Shown here piece after piece: positions 56,453-64,000 of a stretch of 64,000 bases of DNA. The notes beneath the pieces were generated by a model. The model searched no databases. It was not told the origin of the DNA and worked only from the letters and a program-made list of their open reading frames with translations. Both the position numbers and the translations under genes were made by a program. Every line of letters starts with the position of its first letter. The stretch's first letter is position 1. Source of the DNA: Cognatundibacterium luofuense (GTDB taxonomy: Bacteria; Pseudomonadota; Gammaproteobacteria; Burkholderiales; Burkholderiaceae_D); assembly GCF_018139685.1 (NCBI RefSeq), contig NZ_JAGSPN010000007.1, forward strand, positions 1 through 64,000. The letters run 5' to 3'.

Positions 56453-58402
56453 ATGACCAGCACGCCCCGGTCAACTGCACCTGCCCTGCGCCAGGCAATG
56501 ACAGCTGCAGCCTTTGCATTCATAGCATCCCTGATTTTATGGACCAACCAGCAACACGTCTCGCGCTTCTTCATGCTGTCGCCTTTGCTGGTTCATACGC
56601 TTCTGGAAACGATTACGATCACCATTTTTGTTTCCGTCTTTATCGTTTGCTGGAACGCATTTGGCGGACACCGCAGCCGCAGCAGTGTCGTTCTCGCAGT
56701 CACCTTTCTCAGTGCTGCGATTCTGGGTTTTGTACATGCGATCAGTTTTCAGGGCATGCCGGAATTTACTGGCCCCTCCGACATGCACAAGTCGTTTTCA
56801 GCCTGGATTGCGTGCAGAGCGATCATCGCCATGACGCTACTCGGCTTGTCACTGAACCCGAAAGATCCGAACCTGTCTCAAAAGCAGTCCGATATCTTTC
56901 TGGGAGTGGGCCTCGCGCTGACTGCCATTATCTGCAGCGTGATTTTCTTTTTCCCGCATGCGATACCACTGATGTATTCCACAGAAAGCGGCCAGACTAA
57001 CTTCAAAATAGGCTGCGAAATTATTCTGATCGTCATTAATATTGCATCTGCAGCACTGTTTTTGAGGGATGGTGTCAAAGGTACTGATCAACAGGTTGAA
57101 GATCGTCTGGAAATTGCCCGCATTCCTCTGTTTCTGGCGAGCTGGCTGATGGGTATTTCGGAAGTCTATTTTTCACTGTATGCGGAACGCAGTGACGTCA
57201 ATGTTGCTATAGGGCACTTTTTGCAACTAGCTGCTGCCGTTGCCATTTACCGCAGCATGGTGGCAATTAACATTCACAAACCTTACACCCGGCTGGCAAC
57301 ACAAACGATTGAAATTGCACGTGCTGCAGGCGAACTCGCTGCACAGCGCGAACGCTTGCACCGCATGATCGATACTGCTATTGACGGCATCATTACCGTC
57401 GATGAACATCAGTCTATTCTGATGATTAATCCTGCAGCGGCAGCTATTTTCGGCTATGACGCAGATTTTCTACCTGGAAAAAGTCTGACACTACTCATCC
57501 CAGAACGTCATCGTTCCGGACATGGCACTCATCTGAAGAAATTTGGCGAAACCGGCTCCACACGACGCAAAATGGGAAGTCACTATGAAGACTTCTACAT
57601 TACCGGCCGTCGCTCAGACGGAGAAGAGTTTCCGATGGAGGCGTCAATTGCCCATCAACTGGAAAATGGAGCGCGGATATATACCGTCATTTTCCGTGAC
57701 ATCACCGACAGGAAAATCGCCAAAGAAAAAATGGCTCAGTATCACGAAGAGTTGAGTCAGCTCTCTGCTGCGCTGCAGTCTATCCGCGAAGAAGAGCGAA
57801 AACATATTGCCCGTGAGTTACACGATGATCTTGGTCAGTTACTGGCTGCGCTGCGTATGGACTTAACGCTGGTACAACGTGATCCTGAACTTGGTAACAA
57901 AAGCCAGTCGGCGATTCAGAGTATGGATCAGCTGATTCTGACAGCGATCACAACCCTGCGCAGGATCGCAACCGATCTGAGACCACGTGCATTAGATGAA
58001 GGGGGCTTATTTTTTGCATTGCAAACCCTTCAACGTGAATTTTCACAGCGCCACCGGATCGATTGCGAACTAATTGCCGATGAAGACCGCTTAACACTGG
58101 ATGATGCACGCAGCACTGCGATTTATCGCATTGTTCAGGAGTCTCTGACGAATGTAGCGCGCCACGCGGAAGCCAGCACAGTAACAATCGAATTTGAACA
58201 TTTCCCTGACAAGATTATTTTCAGCATCTGTGATAATGGGAAAGGCATTGACGAAGAAGATATGAAAAAGTCGCGGTCTTTCGGCCTGGTTGGTATGCGC
58301 GAACGCGTTAAAGCCATGCATGGGCAATTTCATGTATCTGGCAATGCTGGAGAAGGTACATGCCTGCATGTAGAGTTACCGTTTTCCCGGCAAACGGCAT
58401 AA
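56453..58402 (+). CDS. MASE3-like membrane histidine kinase with PAS domain
   Basis: N-terminal membrane sensor of about seven helices (about residues 20-270) of the MASE3 type, with GFVHAISFQGMPEF. A PAS domain follows (about 300-420; DGIITVDEHQSILMINPAAAAIFGYD). The HisKA_3 phosphoacceptor His is about residue 457 in ARELHDDLGQLLAAL. The HATPase domain is at about 545-645, with DNGKGI and FGLVGMRERV. A start 30 bp upstream is in frame. Kinases of this class phosphorylate NarL-type regulators, here most likely that at 53152. The copy-2 repeat lies in its upstream region. Confidence 0.93.
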   Translation: MTSTPRSTAPALRQAMTAAAFAFIASLILWTNQQHVSRFFMLSPLLVHTLLETITITIFVSVFIVCWNAFGGHRSRSSVVLAVTFLSAAILGFVHAISFQGMPEFTGPSDMHKSFSAWIACRAIIAMTLLGLSLNPKDPNLSQKQSDIFLGVGLALTAIICSVIFFFPHAIPLMYSTESGQTNFKIGCEIILIVINIASAALFLRDGVKGTDQQVEDRLEIARIPLFLASWLMGISEVYFSLYAERSDVNVAIGHFLQLAAAVAIYRSMVAINIHKPYTRLATQTIEIARAAGELAAQRERLHRMIDTAIDGIITVDEHQSILMINPAAAAIFGYDADFLPGKSLTLLIPERHRSGHGTHLKKFGETGSTRRKMGSHYEDFYITGRRSDGEEFPMEASIAHQLENGARIYTVIFRDITDRKIAKEKMAQYHEELSQLSAALQSIREEERKHIARELHDDLGQLLAALRMDLTLVQRDPELGNKSQSAIQSMDQLILTAITTLRRIATDLRPRALDEGGLFFALQTLQREFSQRHRIDCELIADEDRLTLDDARSTAIYRIVQESLTNVARHAEASTVTIEFEHFPDKIIFSICDNGKGIDEEDMKKSRSFGLVGMRERVKAMHGQFHVSGNAGEGTCLHVELPFSRQTA

Positions 58403-58439
58403 TACGGTGCTACACTGGTTTAAATAACGGGAGAAAGCC

Positions 58440-58760
58440 ATGAGTATCGGAGCAATTTCAACCGGCCTTTCCGGCCTGCGGTCGGCGCAATTATCGCTGG
58501 ATGTCAGTGCGCATAATATTGCAAATGCCAATACTGCCGGATTTAAACCTCAAACAATTCAGCATCAGGAATCTGCAACTGGCGGCGTTACGTCCAGTGT
58601 ATCTGCCGTCCCGCAGACTAACGAGTCAACAGAATCAGGGACAGATCTCGCAACTGAAACCGTCAATTCACTGGTATACAAACACCAGTTCGGACTCGAC
58701 GCGAAAGTCATTCAGACTGCAGATCAGGACCTCGGAACCCTCATTAATATCAAAGCCTGA
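58440..58760 (+). CDS. Small flagellar-rod-like protein
   Basis: A 106-residue protein with the N-terminal flagellar rod/hook signature GLSGLRSAQLSLDVSAHNIANANTAGFKPQ and a C-terminal amphipathic helix (LVYKHQFGLDAKVIQTADQDLGTLINI). It has both terminal coiled segments of FlgB/FlgC/FlgG-type proteins but little between them. A good GGGAG site precedes the ATG. It lies far from any flagellar operon, so it may be a divergent accessory rod protein of unknown role. Confidence 0.8.
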   Translation: MSIGAISTGLSGLRSAQLSLDVSAHNIANANTAGFKPQTIQHQESATGGVTSSVSAVPQTNESTESGTDLATETVNSLVYKHQFGLDAKVIQTADQDLGTLINIKA

Positions 58761-58788
58761 AAGCACCTCGTATAAGGTGACAAAACGT

Positions 58789-59514
58789 TCAGTTTGACGG
58801 CACAACACAGAGCCAGTCGGGCATATGGCCCGACTGCAAGCCTGCGATACCTGCAACCGCAAGACAAATCAATATAATCCCGGCGCCGACTGAAAACCAT
58901 TTTCGGTTATCTCCAATGCCAATCGTTGCCAGCAGCTTTTGAGACACTAACAAATGCGGCAAAGCTGACAAACCGAATACTGCCATTAAGACAGCTCCGG
59001 AAAGAGCGTCACCTGAAAAAATCGTCAAAGGAACTACGGAGTACAGCAAACCACATGGGAGTATCCCCCAAGCCAATCCAGCAATAAATGGCTGACGCTG
59101 TACCATTCGCTGACCAGCTGCTAAGCTCCGTTCTTGCAAATTGCTGAATATGGACGGTGTCCGTAATACCGGCAACGAAATTCCTGTAAGACGAAATCCG
59201 AGTATCGCAAGCGCGATATAGCCAGCCGCCATGATCAGGATATGCGTCTGTTTTCCCGGAAACAACAGACTTTTCTGTCCGGCAAATCCCAGAATTGCAC
59301 CTGAAGCCATATAAACACTGATTCTGCCTGCATGCAGCCAGAAGATCATCAACCAGCTGACTGGCTGCTTTGCGCTGGCAATTGGAATCACTTTTTGTGA
59401 CTGTCGCTGTGATCGTATCAGCAAGCTGGTCAGGCTACCGCACATAGCAGCACAGTGGATCCCTCCCAGCAGCCCGGCAGATGCCGCCGCCGTCAGCAAC
59501 GGTATTGTCAGCAT
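58789..59514 (-). CDS. TauE/SafE-family membrane protein of the cbb3 cluster
   Basis: A 241-residue membrane protein with about six helices. GLLGGIHCAAMCGSLTSLL is the N-terminal Cys-x3-Cys signature of the UreH/SafE-like group often found beside cbb3 oxidase assembly genes, where a role in copper supply has been proposed. GLAWGILPCGLLYSVVPL forms the second conserved repeat with Pro-Cys. It is one bp after hemN. Confidence 0.88.
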   Translation of the reverse strand: MLTIPLLTAAASAGLLGGIHCAAMCGSLTSLLIRSQRQSQKVIPIASAKQPVSWLMIFWLHAGRISVYMASGAILGFAGQKSLLFPGKQTHILIMAAGYIALAILGFRLTGISLPVLRTPSIFSNLQERSLAAGQRMVQRQPFIAGLAWGILPCGLLYSVVPLTIFSGDALSGAVLMAVFGLSALPHLLVSQKLLATIGIGDNRKWFSVGAGIILICLAVAGIAGLQSGHMPDWLCVVPSN

Positions 59515-59515
59515 T

Positions 59516-60913
59516 TCAGATTAACTTAGAATACCGTGCTGTCGTTTGTTGCTGCAAAAACGCATCAAAAACCATTCCAAACGCACGGACAAAGAACCGT
59601 CCTTTTGGTAGGACTGAAATGTTGTGATCTGTTACTTTCAGTAAGCCATGCTCTTCATACTGCCGCAAAGACGCTATCTCTGATGCGAAATGCGCAGAAA
59701 GATCACGCCCGGATAAATTTCCCAGCGCGGCAAAGTCAATCCCGTTACTACACATCAGATCAAGAATGATCTGCCGGCGCAGTACATCTTCGTCACTCAG
59801 ATGTATACCTTTCTCAACTGGCAATTGTTGCTGGTCGATTGCGGCATAATATTCATCGAGTGTACGAAGATTTTGTACATACGATTTACCCAGCTTACCA
59901 ATTGCAGATAACCCCAGTGCAATCAGATCACATTCCGCACGAGTGGTGTACCCCTGAAAATTTCTGTGCAGACTGCCATCATCCATCGCTTTGGCGAGTC
60001 CATCATCCGGTTTTGCAAAGTGATCGAGGCCAATATAAACATAGCCAGCCTCTATCAGTCGACGCAAGGACATGAAGAAAATTTCGAGACGCTGCTCGGC
60101 GGTTGGCAAATCGGCCTCTGCAATGCGGCGCTGCGGCTTAAAGCGCTCTGGTAAATGGGCGTAATTGTACAAAGCGATACGATCAGGACTGAGCTCGATA
60201 ACCTGATCAAGAGTGCGGGTAAAGCTGGAGAGATTTTGTTTCGGCAAACCGTAGATCAGATCAAAGTTAATCGAACTAAAACCGTGCGCCCTGGATTGCT
60301 CAATGGTTCGTTTCACCATTTCAAAATCCTGAATACGGTGTACTGCTTTCTGCACATCAGGATCAAAATCCTGAACCCCCAGACTGGTGCGATTAAATCC
60401 AACATCCTGCAACAATGCCAGCGTCGCATCATCCACGGTACGCGGATCGATTTCAATTGAAATTTCAGCGTCAGGTGCAAAATCAAAGTGCTCACGCAAC
60501 AAATTCATTAAACGGCGAATTTCATCGTGGCTCAAAAACGTCGGCGTGCCGCCACCTAAATGCAGCTGACTCAGAGTTTCACGTTTCTTTAAGTGTGCTA
60601 ACACAAGGCTCAGTTCTTTTTCCAGATAATCCAGATATTTTGCCGAACGTCCGTGATCCTTGGTAATTACTTTGTTACAAGCACAGTAGTAGCAAAGCGA
60701 CGCGCAAAACGGGATATGGATATACAGAGAGAGCGGTTTCTTTTCCACTTGGGCAGATCGCTCTTGCAGATAAGAAATGTAGTCTGCCGCCTTGAAGTCA
60801 GCGTGAAAGCGATCCGCAGTAGGATATGATGTGTAGCGAGGGCCGAGCTTGTCAAAGCGGCGAATTAGTTGCTCCGGAATATCCAGAACAGAATTATTCA
60901 GCATCGATGTCAT
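59516..60913 (-). CDS. hemN: Oxygen-independent coproporphyrinogen III oxidase
   Basis: Radical-SAM enzyme that makes protoporphyrinogen without oxygen. The 4Fe-4S motif C-x3-C-x2-C is in IPFCASLCYYCACNK near residue 68, followed by LHLGGGTPTFLS. The C-terminal HemN domain is complete. 465 residues, the true HemN length rather than the shorter HemW type. Its place in the cbb3 assembly cluster links anaerobic haem supply to oxidase making. Confidence 0.95.
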   Translation of the reverse strand: MTSMLNNSVLDIPEQLIRRFDKLGPRYTSYPTADRFHADFKAADYISYLQERSAQVEKKPLSLYIHIPFCASLCYYCACNKVITKDHGRSAKYLDYLEKELSLVLAHLKKRETLSQLHLGGGTPTFLSHDEIRRLMNLLREHFDFAPDAEISIEIDPRTVDDATLALLQDVGFNRTSLGVQDFDPDVQKAVHRIQDFEMVKRTIEQSRAHGFSSINFDLIYGLPKQNLSSFTRTLDQVIELSPDRIALYNYAHLPERFKPQRRIAEADLPTAEQRLEIFFMSLRRLIEAGYVYIGLDHFAKPDDGLAKAMDDGSLHRNFQGYTTRAECDLIALGLSAIGKLGKSYVQNLRTLDEYYAAIDQQQLPVEKGIHLSDEDVLRRQIILDLMCSNGIDFAALGNLSGRDLSAHFASEIASLRQYEEHGLLKVTDHNISVLPKGRFFVRAFGMVFDAFLQQQTTARYSKLI

Positions 60914-60924
60914 TTTATTTTTGC

Positions 60925-61176
60925 TTAACGGGCCTTTTGTACCAGCAATACAGTAAGGCCACTAGAGAGTATACCAAGCAGCCAGAAAGCGAAAAAACCA
61001 ATCGTATACACGCCGGTCGTATGCATTTGCAAGCGCTCATCAAATATGATCAGCTCCATCGGGTCAACCAGACTGAATACCAGTCCAGTCGCAGCACATG
61101 CCATCAAAAATGCTGGCCACAACACAATCATCATCGCCGGACCGAAGAAAAAACGTCCTGATTTTCGGGTTTCCAT
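60925..61176 (-). CDS. Small two-helix membrane protein of the cbb3 cluster
   Basis: From the ATG at 61176 (METRKSGRFF) the product is 83 residues with two membrane helices (about residues 12-33 and 55-75) and MELIIFDERLQMHTTGVYTIGFFAFW between. Family unknown, but genes like this recur between fixH and hemN in Burkholderiales. It is 11 bp before hemN, so probably in one transcript. Confidence 0.7.
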   Translation of the reverse strand: METRKSGRFFFGPAMMIVLWPAFLMACAATGLVFSLVDPMELIIFDERLQMHTTGVYTIGFFAFWLLGILSSGLTVLLVQKAR

Positions 61177-61234
61177 GCTGTCTCCCCCCTCTGTTATTGA
61201 AGCTGTTTTCAATCGCCAGGGAAGCGCTGACTTT

Positions 61235-61786
61235 TTACAGTGCAGATAGCTGAGCCACCTTCACTTCTGGGTTATGCCAATCCCCTGTCAGTCGCCATTC
61301 TGTAGTCTCTATCTTGATATGAAACAATTTAACAGAACCTGAAGAAAGTTTCGATATGAAATTCAGATCACCTTCATAGCTACCGTCTGTGTTTCTGGAA
61401 AGTGGCAAACGATGTATCACCTCGTTAACACTAGAGGCATTATCTGAAGCCCGGGCCAGGCTCAATTGCACTTTTTCCGGCAAAACGGTTCCAGGCATAC
61501 CACTATTCAGCTGCATGCGAATTTTTGCCGTTTTAAGATCAATATACAGACTCGCACTCAACACCAACTCTTTTGCTTTGGCATCTCGCTGAATATCCTT
61601 GTTAATCATTAAACCTTGCTTATAGTAGTCGTCAGCCACAACTTTATCGGAGCCTTTGATTGCAATATATCCGGTAATAATGCTGGCAACGACCACAAAT
61701 GCGGGACCACCTGCGACAAGCAACAACCACGGTTCTTTGTACCAGATATCGCGTTTCTTTGGTTTCAGGCTCAGTGTCGCTTCCAT
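61235..61786 (-). CDS. FixH/CcoH family protein
   Basis: A 183-residue protein with one N-terminal membrane helix (about residues 20-42), preceded by KRDIWYKEPWLLLVAGGPAF. The signature ADDYYKQGLMINKDIQRD follows, then a beta-rich periplasmic domain. FixH/CcoH is needed for stable assembly of cbb3 oxidase. It follows ccoG by 25 bp. Confidence 0.9.
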   Translation of the reverse strand: MEATLSLKPKKRDIWYKEPWLLLVAGGPAFVVVASIITGYIAIKGSDKVVADDYYKQGLMINKDIQRDAKAKELVLSASLYIDLKTAKIRMQLNSGMPGTVLPEKVQLSLARASDNASSVNEVIHRLPLSRNTDGSYEGDLNFISKLSSGSVKLFHIKIETTEWRLTGDWHNPEVKVAQLSAL

Positions 61787-61811
61787 TTAACTCTCCGGTT
61801 GATCCGCCAGC

Positions 61812-63224
61812 TTATCGCGGAACGATAAATACGGCTTTTTCACTTACTTTAATAGACGGCTCATCAGTATCCACAACTTCAAACCGGATACGGTTTGACC
61901 CGGGCTGCACTGACGAAGCTGGAATCCGCACTCGAACAGGGAATGCCTTTGTTGTCGCAGCATTTACTTCAATCTGTTCATTCATCAATAACTCTGCACC
62001 GGCAGCACCCGTGACTTTAACGGAGTAATGCTGTTTCTGTTCTTTGGTGTTCATTACCTGCAAACGATAGACGTTTTCAATTGCCCCGGTTTCTGTGATT
62101 TTTGGCATTCCTCGATCTCTGAGTACATCGACTTTTAACGGAATATGCATATAAAGAGAAATTGCGGCCAGGATAATAATCAGTAGCAAAATGCCGGAAT
62201 AAATCAACGTTCGCAAACGGAAAACCCGTTGCCACATGGCTTTTTTATCGAGCTTGCGAACGAGCGCGTGTTCAGTTGTATAACGGATTAACCCCCGTTC
62301 ATAGCCCATCTTATCCATAACCTGATTACAACTGTCGGCACATAACCCACAGGCAATACACTCATATTGCAAACCATTACGGATATCAATCCCCATCGGG
62401 CAAACCTGTACGCAAATACCGCAATCGACGCACGAGCCCAGTCCCTGCGCTTTATAGTCAACTTTCTTATTTCTGGAGCCGCGCGGGTCACCACGCTCTT
62501 TATCGTAAGTGACAATCAGTGTGTCCTTATCAAACATTGCACTCTGAAAACGGGCGTACGGACACATGTACTTACAGACCTGCTCACGCATCCAGCCAGC
62601 ATTGCCATAAGTTGCAAAACCGTAAAACAAAAGCCAGAAAATCTCCCAAGGGCCGAGTGTGAAGTTAAGGATTTCAATCGACAGATCACGAATAGGCGTG
62701 AAGTAACCTACAAATGTGAAACCGGTCCACAAACTCACTGCAAGCCAGATGAAATGCTTCAGAAATTTCAGCGAAAACTTGCGGGCTGACAGCGGCGATG
62801 CATCCAGTTTCATCCGGGCATTCCGGTCACCCTCGACTTTATATTCAATCCACAAAAATATTTGCGTGTAGACCGACTGCGGACACGCATAGCCGCAAAA
62901 TACACGCCCGGCCACTGCCGTGAACAAGAATAATGACAAAGCTGAGATAACCAGCAATACAGACAGATAGATAAAATCCTGCGGCCAGAAAACGAAGCCG
63001 AATATGTAAAATTTCCGGGTAACCAGATCAAACAAAACAGCCTGGCGCTCGTTCCAGTTGAGCCAGGCTGTTCCGTAAAATAGTAATTGAGTAAATGCGA
63101 CCAATACCCAGCGCCAGGAGGCAAACCAACCGGTCTGGTGGCGGGGATAGATTTTTTTTCGTTCCTCGAAAAGTGCTATTTCCTTCTCTTCGGGCTCAAT
63201 GGGTATGATCGGGATTTGCTTCAT
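61812..63224 (-). CDS. ccoG: Cytochrome cbb3 oxidase accessory protein CcoG (FixG/RdxA)
   Basis: A 470-residue membrane iron-sulphur protein. It has several membrane helices, including CGYACPQSVYTQIF, a quinone-like WMREQVCKYMCPYARFQ segment and two 4Fe-4S sites in CVDCGICVQVCPMGIDIR and CIACGLCADSCNQVMD. A periplasmic Ig-like tail follows the last helix. It is known to reduce Cu(II) for cbb3 assembly. It follows ccoP with a terminator-like hairpin between. Confidence 0.96.
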   Translation of the reverse strand: MKQIPIIPIEPEEKEIALFEERKKIYPRHQTGWFASWRWVLVAFTQLLFYGTAWLNWNERQAVLFDLVTRKFYIFGFVFWPQDFIYLSVLLVISALSLFLFTAVAGRVFCGYACPQSVYTQIFLWIEYKVEGDRNARMKLDASPLSARKFSLKFLKHFIWLAVSLWTGFTFVGYFTPIRDLSIEILNFTLGPWEIFWLLFYGFATYGNAGWMREQVCKYMCPYARFQSAMFDKDTLIVTYDKERGDPRGSRNKKVDYKAQGLGSCVDCGICVQVCPMGIDIRNGLQYECIACGLCADSCNQVMDKMGYERGLIRYTTEHALVRKLDKKAMWQRVFRLRTLIYSGILLLIIILAAISLYMHIPLKVDVLRDRGMPKITETGAIENVYRLQVMNTKEQKQHYSVKVTGAAGAELLMNEQIEVNAATTKAFPVRVRIPASSVQPGSNRIRFEVVDTDEPSIKVSEKAVFIVPR

Positions 63225-63236
63225 AAGTCGCTTCTC

Positions 63237-63283
63237 AAAAAAAATGAGTTACAGTCTTCCTCATAGACAGGAGAGACTGTAAC
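63237..63283 (-). terminator. Hairpin between ccoP and ccoG
   Basis: Read on the minus strand, GTTACAGTCT pairs perfectly with AGACTGTAAC around a 16-nt loop, followed by TCA and T8. It would end or attenuate the ccoNOQP transcript before ccoG. Confidence 0.8.
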
Positions 63284-63294
63284 CCAATTTTGTC

Positions 63295-63999
63295 TTACTT
63301 AGATTGTGCTACATCAGTACCAGCTGCGATTTGCTTTACGGAATCCATTTCCGCTGCAGAAACTTTTGCGCCGTTATTAGACAAGCCCCATACATATGCT
63401 GCCAGTAAGTGGATTTTTCCTTTGGTCAGAATGTCCTTATGGGCAGGCATCTGGTTGTTGCGACCTTTGTTGATTGTTTCCATGATGGTGTCGATACTAC
63501 CGCCATACAACCAGGTTTTGTCAGTCAGATTCGGAGCACCGATTGCCTGATTACCCTTACCATCCGCACCATGACATGCTGCACAAGCTGCAAACTTCGG
63601 TTTACCGAGTGCAGCCTTAATCGGATCATGCGCTGCACCAGACAAACTGAGCACGTAGTTAGCAACGTTTTTTACATCTTCGTCACCACCAATTGCCGCA
63701 CCCATCGGAGGCATCACACCATGACGGCCCTCAGTAATCGTTGTTTTGATGACTTCAGGATCACCGCCGTAGAGCCAGTCTGTATCGGTCAGATTCGGAT
63801 AACCTTTTCCGCCCTGCGCGTCAGAGCCATGGCACTGGGCACAAGTATTCAAAAATAAACGCTGACCAATCTCTTTTGCCGCAGGATCTTTCGAAACGTC
63901 CTTCAGATCCATTGCGAGATACTTATCGAAAATTTTGGCGTACTGCTCTTCACCCGCCTTCATTTCCTTCTCGTATGCACCAACCTGACTCCAGCCAAA
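63295..63999 (-). CDS. ccoP: cbb3 oxidase subunit CcoP, 3' part (cut by window end)
   Basis: Di-haem c-type subunit that passes electrons to the catalytic subunit CcoN. The frame runs to the right edge (FGWSQVGAYEKEM), so the true start and the N-terminal membrane part lie outside. Two haem sites are visible, CAQCH and CAACH, each followed by the class I pattern with TWLYGG or DWLYGG and NQMPAHKD/GVMPPMG Met ligands. The genes ccoN, ccoO and ccoQ should lie to the right. Confidence 0.95.
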   Translation of the reverse strand, partial: FGWSQVGAYEKEMKAGEEQYAKIFDKYLAMDLKDVSKDPAAKEIGQRLFLNTCAQCHGSDAQGGKGYPNLTDTDWLYGGDPEVIKTTITEGRHGVMPPMGAAIGGDEDVKNVANYVLSLSGAAHDPIKAALGKPKFAACAACHGADGKGNQAIGAPNLTDKTWLYGGSIDTIMETINKGRNNQMPAHKDILTKGKIHLLAAYVWGLSNNGAKVSAAEMDSVKQIAAGTDVAQSK

Positions 64000-64000
64000 A

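Overview
The window looks like the chromosome of a betaproteobacterium of the order Burkholderiales, most likely Oxalobacteraceae (an Undibacterium- or Herminiimonas-like organism). This rests on the housekeeping gene set and order: serS, rarA, lolA, ftsK, trxB and an Smr gene; nadE next to glnB; hemC-hemD-hemX-hemY; and ccoP-ccoG-fixH-hemN. Genus assignment is inference. No sequence search was run, and all functional calls come from motifs visible in the translated sequence.

Region by region. (1) 1-5 kb: remnants of IS3-family transposase genes, a methyl-accepting chemotaxis protein, a diguanylate cyclase, and a divergent membrane sensor with no output domain. (2) 5.7-10.3 kb: a Fur-type operator stands before a tight gene run for a di-haem peroxidase-like lipoprotein, an outer-membrane porin, an FMN-binding protein, its flavin transferase (ApbE) and a His-rich membrane protein. 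This looks like an iron-regulated extracytoplasmic flavin/haem electron-transfer cassette. A second diguanylate cyclase follows. (3) 12-30.3 kb: an accessory region ending at a tRNA-Ser(CGA) gene. It holds a chromate-resistance pair (chrB, chrA) beside a broken TetR regulator, an AAA_13 ATPase preceded by a run of nine G, a protein with a HEPN-like motif, plasmid/ICE-type genes including a DUF932 protein, two XRE regulators, and lipoprotein and membrane genes. It continues with a TerB/DnaJ-type protein, a rolling-circle replication protein of the inovirus Gp2/YagK type, an AlpA regulator, and an integrase-like protein that has apparently lost its Arg-His-Arg catalytic residues. (4) 30.5-53 kb: core genes, with an EAL-CBS-GGDEF protein, seryl-tRNA synthetase, RarA, LolA, FtsK, thioredoxin reductase, Smr protein, amino-acid binding protein, P-II, NAD synthetase, Ser/Thr kinase, pyrophosphatase, the haem block, TrpS and a YcaQ-like glycosylase. 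(5) 53-64 kb: a signalling and low-oxygen block. It has two response regulators, an FNR-type regulator with unusual cysteine spacing, a universal stress protein, a MASE3-like histidine kinase and a small flagellar-rod-like protein, then, on the minus strand, the cbb3 oxidase genes ccoP (cut by the window end), ccoG, fixH, a small membrane gene, hemN and a TauE/SafE-like gene.

How the genes work together. The haem genes hemCDXY and hemN supply cofactor for the cbb3 oxidase, and the FNR-type regulator probably links both to oxygen. The Fur-box cassette links iron supply to periplasmic redox chemistry. The accessory region behaves like a composite genomic island beside tRNA-Ser. Its most unusual parts are the catalytically degenerate integrase-like protein, the satellite-like module at 21.4-30.2 kb, and the AAA_13/HEPN gene pair. 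A near-identical intergenic repeat of about 62 bp occurs twice, near 32.5 kb and 56.3 kb.
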